Below, piece by piece: positions 1 through 8,463 of a DNA stretch of 64,000 nt (the stretch's first letter is position 1; each line of letters starts with the position of its first letter). Under the pieces are notes generated by a model. That model ran no database searches. It saw nothing but the letters and a program-made list of their open reading frames with translations, and was not told the origin of the DNA. Both the position numbers and the translations under genes were made by a program. Location of the stretch: NCBI GenBank assembly GCA_963769435.1, contig CAVYLN010000002.1, positions 248,001 through 312,000 on the forward strand, in the 5' to 3' direction. The stretch is from JADKAV01 sp963769435. GTDB lineage: Bacteria; Actinomycetota; Actinomycetes; S36-B12; UBA10799.

Positions 1-370
1 CCATCGACCAGCGGAGCTCAACAGGTAGCCGACCCACAGCGGCCGGTCCTTCGGCAGTGGTTGCGGATCGCTGAGCAGCCATGAACGCCTGCAGGTCCGG
101 GATACCCATGCCCTCCTCGAGTTCGACGACGTTCAGGTGATCCTCGATCGTGAAGTTCGGATCGTCCTCCCACGCCCAGCCCAGCCCGGACTTCACCGCA
201 CGCCGCGCGAGGACGGGGAACCGCGAGACCGCGGCCTCGAAGATGGCGCGCACATCGTCGATGTCGGGGGTACCGCGCAGGACCAACGACCCGTCGACGA
301 CCATCAGGTTGTTCGGCCGGTCCATGGTCAGCCACAAGGCGTCCTGAACGCTCATCGATGCTGTTGCCAT
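1..370 (-). CDS. Wax ester synthase/diacylglycerol acyltransferase (WS/DGAT), N-terminal part, frameshifted
   Basis: This is the amino-terminal part of a WS/DGAT acyltransferase, which moves acyl groups from acyl-CoA to fatty alcohols or diacylglycerol for storage lipid. From ATG at 370, preceded by GGAG, the frame reads MDRPNNLMVVDGSLVL, then GLGWAWEDDPNFTIEDHL, the usual opening of the family. Near position 70-75 the frame is lost. PLPKDRPLWVGYLL, a typical continuation, appears in another frame, so one base is missing or extra there. The catalytic HHxxxDG motif would lie further on, beyond the left edge. An in-frame ATG at 355 is an alternative start. The family call rests on these N-terminal motifs only. 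Confidence 0.72.
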   Translation of the reverse strand, partial: MATASMSVQDALWLTMDRPNNLMVVDGSLVLRGTPDIDDVRAIFEAAVSRFPVLARRAVKSGLGWAWEDDPNFTIEDHLNVVELEEGMGIPDLQAFMAAQRSATTAEGPAAVGRLPVELRWSM

Positions 371-420
371 CGGTCACTCCCTGTCCGCGGGTCCGCTCAC
401 CTGGCCCGACACGATTCAAT

Positions 421-1824
421 CTACGCCTCAAGCACTCCCTGCGTATGGTCAACGCGGGGCCAGGGTTTGGCCTGCTCGAGTGACGCCGCGAGGTCCAGCA
501 GCAACTGCTCCCGACCGGTGTCCGCAGCGAACTGCACACCTATGGGCAGTCCCTGCGCCGACGTTGCCAGCGGCAACGAGATGGCCGGGGATCCGGAGAT
601 GTTCTGCAGCGCGGTGAAGGACGCGTAGCGCAGCAGGCGGACCAGGTGCTCGTGCGGATCGACCTGCGGTCCCAGGTATCCGATCGGCACCGGGGGGCTC
701 GCGAGTACCGGCGACAAGCAGGACGTCGTAGGTGTCGAACATCTCGCTGTGTGTATCACCGAACCTTCGCAGGCGACGAATGGACGCGGGCGCCTGGACC
801 GCGATCGACATGAAGTACCGGCTCAAGTACTTCGTGAACGGCTCCAGACGTTCGGGCGCGTACTCTCCCGGGAAGACCTGCGATCCCAGTCGCTGCAGGG
901 AGAACGAGAGCATCCCCCAGTACCGCAGGAAGTCCCGGGCGATCGAGTCGTCGAACGGGTTGCGCGATGTAGTCGACATTGTGGCCCGAGCGACTCGCAC
1001 AACCGCGCCGTGCGCTCCACCGCGTCACGCACCTGAGGGTCTACACCGAGTCCGGCCACCCCATCGGTGATGACTCCCACCCGCAGCACGCCGGGATCTT
1101 TCGTGGACCCGATCGGGGGCAGATGTGTGGCCGGGTACACCTTCGCCATCGCTTCGTAGAAGGCCACGGTGTCGCGCACGGTGCGAGTGACCACACCCTG
1201 AGTCACGATGTTCACGGGTAGGACGTCCATCGCCTCGACGTCGCACGAGGCGACCTCGCGAGGGCTTCAAGCCGACCAGTCCGCAGCAGGATGCGGGGAT
1301 CCGGATCGACCCTCCACCGTCGTTGGCGTGGGCCAGCGGAACGACCCCGGCGGCCACCAGCGCGGCGGAACCACCGGACGAGCCTCCGGCACTGTAGGCC
1401 GGATTCCACGGGTTGCGGGTAGGCCCGTGGGCTATCGGTTCGGTGGTCGCGGTCAGGCCGAACTCCGGCAGCGCCGACTTACCGAGGGTGTCGAAACCCG
1501 AGTTGTTCCAGTCGTCGCACGAACCGCGAGGACTCGGCGCGCGGGTGTGCGGGGCGTGGCGCGGGAGCCGAATGTCGTCGGGTAGCCGGCCATGTCCTCG
1601 TTGTCCTTGATGAACGACGGGATGCCTGGCGAACGGTCCATCCCCAGGTGCGGACTCGTCCAGCCACGTCACGACCGCGTTGAGCCGCTTCACCGCGTCG
1701 GCGCGCGTGCGAGCGCCGCCTCCCGCAGTTCGCGAGCGGCTCACCGCTCCCGATGTCAGAGCGGCAATGAGGCCGACGCAGTCGTGGGTTCCGAGGGCAT
1801 CATCGGAGAAGGCGTAGACGGCAT
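421..1824 (-). pseudogene. Amidase (amidase-signature family), multiply frameshifted
   Basis: This is an amidase-signature hydrolase that would cleave amide bonds with a Ser-cisSer-Lys triad. Fragments in all three minus frames line up in the order of a normal family member of about 465 residues: YAFSDDALGTHDCVGL near 1800, GGSSGGSAALVAAG and DGGGSIRIPASCCGLVGLKP near 1300-1400, KDPGVLRVGVITDG near 1080, and the C-terminal FTALQNISGSPAISLPL near 600. The DGGGSIRIPASC block resembles the branch containing 6-aminohexanoate cyclic-dimer hydrolase. At least five frame changes, near 1640, 1540, 1255, 985 and 715, separate the pieces, and the start (ATG near 1824) is uncertain. Because every conserved block survives, sequencing error is more likely than decay. 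The substrate is unknown. Confidence 0.72.
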
Positions 1825-1874
1825 GACGCGATACTAGGCGTAGCGATACGGATGCACATCGGTTCCAGAAGAGT

Positions 1875-3061
1875 TCAGCCGTTGATCAGGATGGCCAGGC
1901 ACATCTCGTCGGTGGTGCCCTCACCCCACACCACGTACCGAGGCTCGGTGCCCTGCAGCGCGGGAAGTTGCGATCTCAGCGAGGCGTCGTGCCGACATCG
2001 GACCCGAAGGGTGTCACCAGGCCCGATGTCGACCGGTTTGGGCAGCGGGACCGCCCCTGCTTGTCGAAATCCCAGTTCGGATGTCGAGCAGGTCCTGCTC
2101 GTCGGACTCGCCCGGGTTCAGGGTGACGGAGATCTCGCGGCCCAGCAGGTGCATGTGACCGGCGACCGCGAACACCGTGGTGGCCGAGGTCACCGGACGA
2201 TCGCATGTCTGCACCGGGCCGGCTCTCGGCGCATCCGGGTCGCCGCCGCAGAGCAACTGCAGCCCGCGATCGTGGCACCGCTACCCGCCCCGAACCGGCT
2301 CACCACGTCGTCGACCGCGTCCGTGCGATCGCACAACCGGCCCGACTCCCCCGGTGCACAGGGCAATTCGACCGGGGCCGGGAGCAACGCCGTACGCAAC
2401 GGGTTGCAGCTTCTTGTCCGTCAGCCGCAGCCTCACCTGCGTCGCAGTCCGTCCCCTGCTCGGAGCGCAGGTTGTAGTGCATCTGGATGACGATCCGCCC
2501 GCCGGCCGGCAGCGGCATGCCGTGGCCCGAGGGCATCTCGGTGGGCTTGCCCCCGGGCGCCCACGCGGTGATCCAGTCCGGATTGGTCCAATCCCGGACA
2601 ACGCATCGCCGGCCGGGCTGGGCAGTCGCGCGCCCCCGAAACACTCGTAGCCGGCGCCCTCGATCGGCCGCGTCGAGTGCTTCCGCGGCGGCGACTTGCT
2701 CGGGATAGACCGCAGTAGAGGATCGAGTGATGCACGATCGCCGGGTTGCCAGGGACGAACTCGGCGCCGGTGATCATGACGTCCGTCGTGAGATCCGGGA
2801 TCGACCACGAAACACCGGTATTCGTCGGTCGCGCCGGTGGGAGCCTCCGGCACGAATCCGTCGGGACCCCCACCGTCACGATGCTCTCACCGTCACCGGC
2901 GGCGAGCACGGGCTGCACCGCGGTGGTCGGCATCGAGGATGTCCAGGCTCGGCTTCGTCCATCTGTCCCATCGGCGGTGTTGTGACCCTCGTGGGAACGC
3001 ACGCCGCCAACAGCCCGATGCAGGCCATGACCACCAGGAACCCGCGGTTGATCATGCTCAA
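1875..3061 (-). pseudogene. Copper type II ascorbate-dependent monooxygenase-like lipoprotein, multiply frameshifted
   Basis: This is a secreted lipoprotein related to the peptidylglycine/dopamine-beta monooxygenase fold, which uses two copper sites to hydroxylate a substrate. The start at 3061 opens a signal peptide with lipobox LLAAC. Pieces in three frames then follow in family order: NPAIVHHSILYC with the His-His copper ligand pair, GGRIVIQMHYNL, AGHMHLLGREISV, KPVDIGPGDTLRVRC, and the terminal GEGTTDEMCLAILING before TGA at 1875. Length as assembled is about 395 residues, normal for bacterial members. Several single-base shifts break the frame, near 2930, 2820, 2700, 2570, 2430 and 2200. 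The overall identification is sound, but the individual shift sites are approximate and the substrate is unknown. Confidence 0.68.
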
Positions 3062-3196
3062 CCGTACGACGAGGTTGCGGACTCCAGCACGATCCTGCGC
3101 TGAGTCGGCACGCCGGACTCGTCACGCATGCGGCATGACGCGCGTCATCGGGTAGAGCACTATCGTGCAACGTGGCCCACGATCCCGGAGGCAGCA

Positions 3197-4176
3197 TGAC
3201 CGACACCGCGATGCCGTCCACGATGGCGGCGAGCCCGCCCCCGATCCCGGCGAGCCGATCAGATCCCACCGCCGAAGGCGATCGCGGACACGTTCGCCAA
3301 GGTCGATGAAAAGGCGCACTGCGCCGGGGTCGGATACCGCGCCTTCCTGCGGTTCAGCCACGCCAAAGTCACGCTGCTCGCGGCGGGCACCACGTACTAC
3401 CTGTTCCTGTCCGTGTTCGCGATGCTCGTGTTCGCCTTCGGCCTGGCCGCATTGATCGGTGGTGAGGAACTCGCCGACACGGTGACCGAGAGCGTCTCCA
3501 ACGCCTTCCCGGGCCTGATCGGGGAACAGGGGGTCTCCCCGGAGACACTCGCCCAGGTCGGACAGACGACATCTCTGCATCGGTCTGGTCGTTCTGCTGT
3601 ACTCGGGCAGCGGCGCGATGGTCGCGCTGAGCAACTCGATGCACCTGATCTACGGGGCACCCAAAGGACCCGCGCAACTTCGTCACGGCCCGCGCGCGAC
3701 TGCTGGCTTGGATGCTCCTACTGGCGCCGCTGATCGCGTTGTCGTTCGTGCCGTCTGTGATCATCTCCAACTTCGCTGGACCCGATCGAGCGGGCACTGA
3801 ACCTGACGGAAGCGCCTGGTCGACTGCTGCTGATCGTGCTCACCGCGCCTGGTGTCGATCGGTATCAACGCGCTGGTCGTCTGGTTGATCCTGGGCCACA
3901 TGGGAGGGATCAAGCCGGCAGCGCACACCGCGACTGGTGGGCACCGCGGTGGGGGCGGTCGGCATCGAGATCCTGAAGTACCTGCTGTCCTTCATCATCG
4001 CCTGGTCGGTCAGCAAACCGCAGTACGGTGCGTTCGCGGCACCCATCGCAATGCTGCTGGTGCTGTATCTGGAGTCCCTGATGCTGTACACCGCGGCGTC
4101 CATCACCGCAGGGATGGCGGTCGCGGCAGGTGAGGATCGACCAGGTCACCGCGAGGTGACCCCGGTCCCGGCCTGA
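3197..4176 (+). pseudogene. YihY/BrkB family inner membrane protein, multiply frameshifted
   Basis: This is a multi-pass membrane protein of the YihY/virulence factor BrkB family, whose biochemical role is poorly defined. The start is ATG at 3197 in GGCAGCATGACC. Recognisable blocks in successive frames are FSHAKVTLLAAGTTYYLF (first membrane segment), YSGSGAMVALSNSMHLIYGA, LLAWMLLLAPLIALSFVPS, INALVVWLILGHMGG and ILKYLLSFIIAWSVSKPQYG, followed by LYLESLMLYTAASITAGMAVA at the end. Frame changes lie near 3255, 3570, 3660, 3775, 3850 and 3930, each fixable by one base. The gene is convergent with the next one, with 2 bp between stops. All expected family blocks remain, so I suspect poor base calls. 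Confidence 0.7.
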
Positions 4177-4178
4177 GG

Positions 4179-4785
4179 TCACTTGCGCAGGACACCGCGT
4201 GGACCCATCACGATCACCGGGTCCTTGCAGGGGTCGAGCCACCGCAGAACCACCCGCATCTGCGGACGACTCACCGAGATGCAGCCGCGGGTGGCAGCGC
4301 GGCCGTTCACGTGCAGCCAGATGCCACCGTCCTTGATCCTCGGGTCGGGACGTGTGAGGTCCAGAGGCGAGCGCCCCGGCACCCGGTTGAAGTTGATGGC
4401 GACGACGTGGTCGAACACCCACTCACCTCCGGGCGGCCCCTGGAATCCCGACCGCGAGTGGTCGATAGGGAAGGGAGGTGCCGCGGGGTGCGTGTCGGCG
4501 CCCCCCTGCATCGGTGAGTCCGAAAGTGCCGATCGGGGACAGGTAGCTGTAGTCCCACGGCTTCTGGTGCCAGCCTCGCGCGCCGTTGCGGGCCTTCACC
4601 GTGTCCAGGCGCACCCAACAGCCGTCGCGGTACCGCCAGCGGGAAAGGCGTGCATGACTCGATCTCTTGGAGTCGCCGCGCACAAGAACGACCTGCTGGT
4701 GCTTGGACCCGTCCACCGCGTGAACGGCCCCGAGAGGCATTTCACACGGGGGCACGGGCGGCAACGCGGCCAACATGGCGCTCAC
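4179..4785 (-). CDS. L,D-transpeptidase-like (YkuD-domain) protein, one frameshift
   Basis: This protein of about 200 residues ends with a YkuD-type catalytic signature, IWLHVNGRAATRGCISV, where His and Cys are the expected active-site pair. YkuD enzymes make 3-3 peptidoglycan crosslinks or attach proteins to peptidoglycan. The N-terminal half (VDGSKHQQVVLVRG, then SPIGTFGLTDAGG) and the C-terminal half lie in different frames. They meet at a run of six C on the plus strand (about 4501-4506), so a homopolymer miscall is the likely cause. The start is GTG at 4785 or ATG at 4776. No clear signal peptide is visible, so export is uncertain; a start further upstream or another defect could explain that. 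Confidence 0.68.
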
Positions 4786-4858
4786 TCTACGCGCGGGCGA
4801 CCTCCCGAACCCGCCGGACAGCAGGCCATCGAGACACCGATTCTGCTAGGAATCAGCA

Positions 4859-5614
4859 ATGTCCAGCCTGGAGATGTTTCGTACGATCACTATCAACGAG
4901 TTCATCGGCACCGCGATCCTGGTCCTGGTGGGTTGCGGGATCGGGGCGCTCGGTGCACTGCCGAGCAGTCTGGGGTTCGGCTCCGCCAACTGGAGTCTGA
5001 CCGCCTTCGGGTGGGGTATGGCCGTCTTCGTCGGCGCGAGCGTGGCATGGGAGTCAGGCGCTCACCTGAACCCGGCCGTGACGTTGGCCCTCGCGCTCAC
5101 GGACACGACACCTTGGTCCCAGGTTCCGTTTTACGTCATCGGGGAAATGGCGGGTGCCATTGCCGGTGGCCTGCTTGTCTACGTCGTCTACAAGAAGCAG
5201 TTCGACAACCATGACGAGCCCCACACCACGGGTAGCATCTTCTACACGAAACCGGGCGTCCGGTCGCTCGGATGGAACATGGTCAGCGAAGCCGTGGCGA
5301 CGTTCGTGCTCGTCTACTGGGTCATCCAACAGGCACCGTGGCAGCCGGCGGTCGAGGGGCAGGCCCCCAACCTGGGCAACATCGGCCTCGGCTACGCAGG
5401 CGTGGCCTTCGCGGTGATCGCCGTCGGTGCGGGCCTCGGTGGTGCGACCGGCTACGCCATCAATCCAGCCCGCGATCTCGGGCCCCGGATCGCCTACGCC
5501 CTGCTTCCCCTGCGCGGCAAGGAGAAGATCGATTGGGGCTACGCCTGGGTGCCGATCGTCGGCCCCTTGCTCGGGGCGGTCGTCGCTGCGGGCCTATATG
5601 TGGTCAACTACTGA
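4859..5614 (+). CDS. glpF: Aquaglyceroporin / glycerol uptake facilitator
   Basis: This is a 251-residue MIP-family channel, normal in length, with six hydrophobic segments. The two pore motifs are NPA at 71-73 (GAHLNPAVT) and NPA at 202-204 (GYAINPARDLGPR). An Asp directly after NPAR (residue 206) is the usual mark of glycerol-permeable members as opposed to water-only aquaporins. The predicted role is facilitated diffusion of glycerol and small polyols across the cytoplasmic membrane. It stands alone: the next gene is convergent and overlaps its 3' end by 11 bp. A polyol kinase-like gene lies about 13 kb away and could use the same substrate, but that link is only inference. Confidence 0.9.
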   Translation: MSSLEMFRTITINEFIGTAILVLVGCGIGALGALPSSLGFGSANWSLTAFGWGMAVFVGASVAWESGAHLNPAVTLALALTDTTPWSQVPFYVIGEMAGAIAGGLLVYVVYKKQFDNHDEPHTTGSIFYTKPGVRSLGWNMVSEAVATFVLVYWVIQQAPWQPAVEGQAPNLGNIGLGYAGVAFAVIAVGAGLGGATGYAINPARDLGPRIAYALLPLRGKEKIDWGYAWVPIVGPLLGAVVAAGLYVVNY

Positions 5615-6398
5615 GCCGGCTCGTGCGGGCAGTCCAGCCCGCACGCACCGGCAGGAGTTCGGGGCGCTTGGGCACGACCCCGTCCCCGGAACTGCGACCG
5701 GTAACCCGCCTGCCGAGCCATGGGGCCAGGTGCCTGCCCGCCCAAGTCACGTCGCGGCCGATCTTGGTCACCGGCGAGATGGGCCTGACAGGGGGCAAGG
5801 GCTGTTGCCAGTCGCCCACGGGTCTACCGAGGGCTGCAAGCACCGCCATCGCCACCCGCTGATGCCCCACCGGGTTCAGGTGGAGACGGTCCCCGGACCA
5901 GAAACGAGGATCGTCGAAGACTGTGTGATCCCAGAAGTCGACCAGGCGACACCCGTGCCGGCCGGCGATCTCATAGGTGACCTCCCGATACTGGGCCAGT
6001 CGGCCTTCCACCCGGCCCATCAGCTTCGACCTGCTCGACGGCCGGCCGTACGTGACGATCACAACGTCGGCTCCGCTCGCCCGTAGTGCACAGATGCCCT
6101 TGGCGAGGGACCCGCTCATCGCGGACAGATCCCAGTGCCGACGTAGTGCGTCATTGACACCACCGGCGAAACTCACCAGATCCGGGGCCAGGTCCAACAC
6201 CTGCGGGACCTGTTCCTCCACGATCTGATCCAGAAGCCGCCCGCGGATGGCGAGATTGGCGTACCCGAAACCCGGCTCACCCACCGCCAGTGCCTCAGCT
6301 GTTCGATCGGCCCAGCCGCGGTCTCGGCCTGCAGGCGCCGGATCACCGATTCCCTCCGTGAAGGAATCGCCCACGGCCACATAGCGTTTCCAGCCCAT
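5604..6398 (-). CDS. SGNH/GDSL hydrolase
   Basis: This 264-residue serine esterase has the SGNH fold. Block I is AVGDSFTEGIG with the nucleophile Ser at about residue 12. Block II contains the Gly in NLAIRGRL, block III is GGVND with the oxyanion Asn, and block V is DRLHLNPVGH with the catalytic Asp and His. No signal peptide is visible, so it probably acts in the cytoplasm on an ester or acyl substrate that cannot be named from sequence. The last 50 residues, after the GRPVGDWQQPLPPVRP stretch, are a Pro/Arg-rich tail, fairly common in actinobacterial homologues. The gene overlaps the convergent glycerol facilitator gene by 11 bp. Confidence 0.88.
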   Translation of the reverse strand: MGWKRYVAVGDSFTEGIGDPAPAGRDRGWADRTAEALAVGEPGFGYANLAIRGRLLDQIVEEQVPQVLDLAPDLVSFAGGVNDALRRHWDLSAMSGSLAKGICALRASGADVVIVTYGRPSSRSKLMGRVEGRLAQYREVTYEIAGRHGCRLVDFWDHTVFDDPRFWSGDRLHLNPVGHQRVAMAVLAALGRPVGDWQQPLPPVRPISPVTKIGRDVTWAGRHLAPWLGRRVTGRSSGDGVVPKRPELLPVRAGWTARTSRLSS

Positions 6399-6741
6399 TC
6401 CCGTCTCCTCCGCCGCAGAATGCTAGTCGAAGCCCCCGTCCTGTCTCCACTCATGACCGGACCCGCACCGTCACCGCGTCCGAGGTCCCGACCGATGATC
6501 AGAGGTTTTCGGCGGTGTGCCGGTCCTATTGCGACACACCCCGGAAGGCTCCAACCCCTCGAGCCCAAGCCCCCGGTCGCGCCGACGTGATCGGCCTCCC
6601 CTGCCTCGGGCGCTGAGGTGCGCCGGTGCGCGCAACCCAGGCACGCGAGTGCCCGCGAAGAGGTGAACTTCCAGTGTCGTGCAGGTGAAGTACAGCCGTC
6701 TTCTGCGGTAACGTCGGCTCGACCGCGTACGAGGGGCCCCC
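6399..6741. other. Intergenic stretch between divergent genes, no gene seen
   Basis: About 340 bp between the divergent SGNH hydrolase and SLC13 transporter genes. Open frames here have no recognisable motif and no ribosome site. It presumably holds both promoters, but I see no clear -35/-10 pair. Confidence 0.5.
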
Positions 6742-8406
6742 ATGATCTATCTCGCAGCAGCGATCGTGATCGGCACGCTGGTCGCGATGGCCTCGGGCAG
6801 AGTACCTCCGGTCCTGGCACTGGCCAGCGGACTGGCCGTGGCGGCTCTCGCCGGGATCGCCGAGCCATCGGCTCTGTTCTCAGGGCTGAGCAACGGCGGT
6901 GTGATCACCGTGGCCGCGATGCTCGTGATCGCCAAGGGTGTGATCCACACGGGTGTGGTCTCCCGGGTCGCGTGGCGACTCTTGTCCACGGTGACCACGG
7001 CCGGCCAGACCCTGCGACGACTGATGGTGCCGGTCGGCGTGGCATCCGCGCTGATGAACACGACGCCCATCGTGGCCATGCTGATACCTGCGGTGAAGGA
7101 GCTCCAGCAGACACGTGGAATCCCCGCACGACAGGTGCTGCTGCCGATCGCGCACGTCACGACGCTGGCGGGGTCCACGACCCTGGTCGGCACGAGTTCG
7201 AACCTTCTCATCGCCGGCATCGCGAGCGGCTCCGGCGTTGAAGTCGGCATGTTCTCGTTCGCGCTGGTCGCCGCGCCAGTGGCTGTGGTCGGTTGGATCT
7301 GGTTGCTCATCTCCTCCCCCCGAGCCTTCCAGGCGGCCGACGACGAGGTGAGCAAGTCCAAGTCGTGGCGCGTGGAACTGCCCGTGGCGCCCAGGGCGAA
7401 CGGGATCGGGCGTCGCGCCGGCGATCTGGGGATCGCCAGCACTCAGGAGTATGCGTTGCTCGGCATCCGGCGCGAATCCGAGATGCTGGACGCGGACCAG
7501 CCGATCGCCGCCGGCGACACGATGATCTTCGAAGCCACTGAGGATGGGATCTCGGCGCTGTGGGCCAGTCCAAGATTCGGCTTGGCGGAGCAACGCCTCT
7601 ATGCGGCGTCGATCGCCCCCGGCGAACCCGGGACCATCGGCGACCTGGAGTCGCACGGTCACGTCGACGTCGTTGCGGCTCGCACCGACGAATCCCTGGA
7701 GGAGTCACGGGTGGACGCGGGCGACACCATCTACCTCACGAGCAAGGACCCGAAGGCGATCTACGAACACTCGGACATCGGGCTGTGGCAGGACGCCGCC
7801 GGCAAAGCACCCCAGGTCGGTCGCACCTGGACGGCGCTGGCGATCCTGGTCGCCGTGATCGTTTCCGCCACCTTCGGACTGGCATCCGTCGAGGTCGTCG
7901 CCTTCAGCGGGGCCGTTCTCATGGTCATCACGCGGGTGCTCAGCCCGCGAGCCGCGGCGCGCGCACTGGACTGGAACGTGTTGTTCATCCTGGCGGGTTC
8001 CGTGGGACTCGGTGTGGTGGTGGTGGAGAGCGGGATAGCCGAACTGATATCGGACGCCATCACCACCGTGTCCGCGGGCAGCGTGGTCGCCGTCATCGTC
8101 ACCCTGGCCATCGCGACCGCAATCCTGACCAACATCACCACCAACGCCGCCGCGGCATCCATCCTCACTCCCGTGGGCCTCGCACTGGCCCTCGAGATCG
8201 ACCTCGACCCGATCTTGGTGCTGGCGTTGATAGGCACGTGCATCTCGTTCACGTTCATCAACCCGTTCAGCCACCAGTCGAATCTGATGGTGATGCAGCC
8301 TGGGCGCTACAGCATGGGCTCCTTCGTGCGCTTCGGCATCCCCTTGGTGGCGGTCTGCCTCGTCAGCGTGGTCCTCGTGACCTATGGGCTGGTGGCCACC
8401 GGGTGA
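6742..8406 (+). CDS. SLC13/DASS family permease with central RCK-C (TrkA-C) domains
   Basis: This 554-residue anion transporter is built as two membrane halves around a soluble middle. Residues 1-190 and about 355-554 hold the hydrophobic segments. Residues about 195-345 include two TrkA-C-like stretches (EYALLGIRRESEMLDADQPIAAGDTMIFEA, in two parts, and HVDVVAARTDESLEESRV). Such proteins import dicarboxylates or sulfate with sodium. Signature-like blocks are ALMNTTPIVAMLIPAV in the first half and TNITTNAAAASILTPVGLAL in the second. The start ATG at 6742 follows a GGGGCCCC stretch, with no strong ribosome site. A SulP-type transporter gene starts 57 bp downstream on the same strand, so the two are probably co-transcribed and may handle related anions. 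Confidence 0.85.
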   Translation: MIYLAAAIVIGTLVAMASGRVPPVLALASGLAVAALAGIAEPSALFSGLSNGGVITVAAMLVIAKGVIHTGVVSRVAWRLLSTVTTAGQTLRRLMVPVGVASALMNTTPIVAMLIPAVKELQQTRGIPARQVLLPIAHVTTLAGSTTLVGTSSNLLIAGIASGSGVEVGMFSFALVAAPVAVVGWIWLLISSPRAFQAADDEVSKSKSWRVELPVAPRANGIGRRAGDLGIASTQEYALLGIRRESEMLDADQPIAAGDTMIFEATEDGISALWASPRFGLAEQRLYAASIAPGEPGTIGDLESHGHVDVVAARTDESLEESRVDAGDTIYLTSKDPKAIYEHSDIGLWQDAAGKAPQVGRTWTALAILVAVIVSATFGLASVEVVAFSGAVLMVITRVLSPRAAARALDWNVLFILAGSVGLGVVVVESGIAELISDAITTVSAGSVVAVIVTLAIATAILTNITTNAAAASILTPVGLALALEIDLDPILVLALIGTCISFTFINPFSHQSNLMVMQPGRYSMGSFVRFGIPLVAVCLVSVVLVTYGLVATG

Positions 8407-8463
8407 ACACCACCGCACCGTTCTGCCGGGTGACGGCGCCTGCTCGGCGACCGGGAGGCGTTC

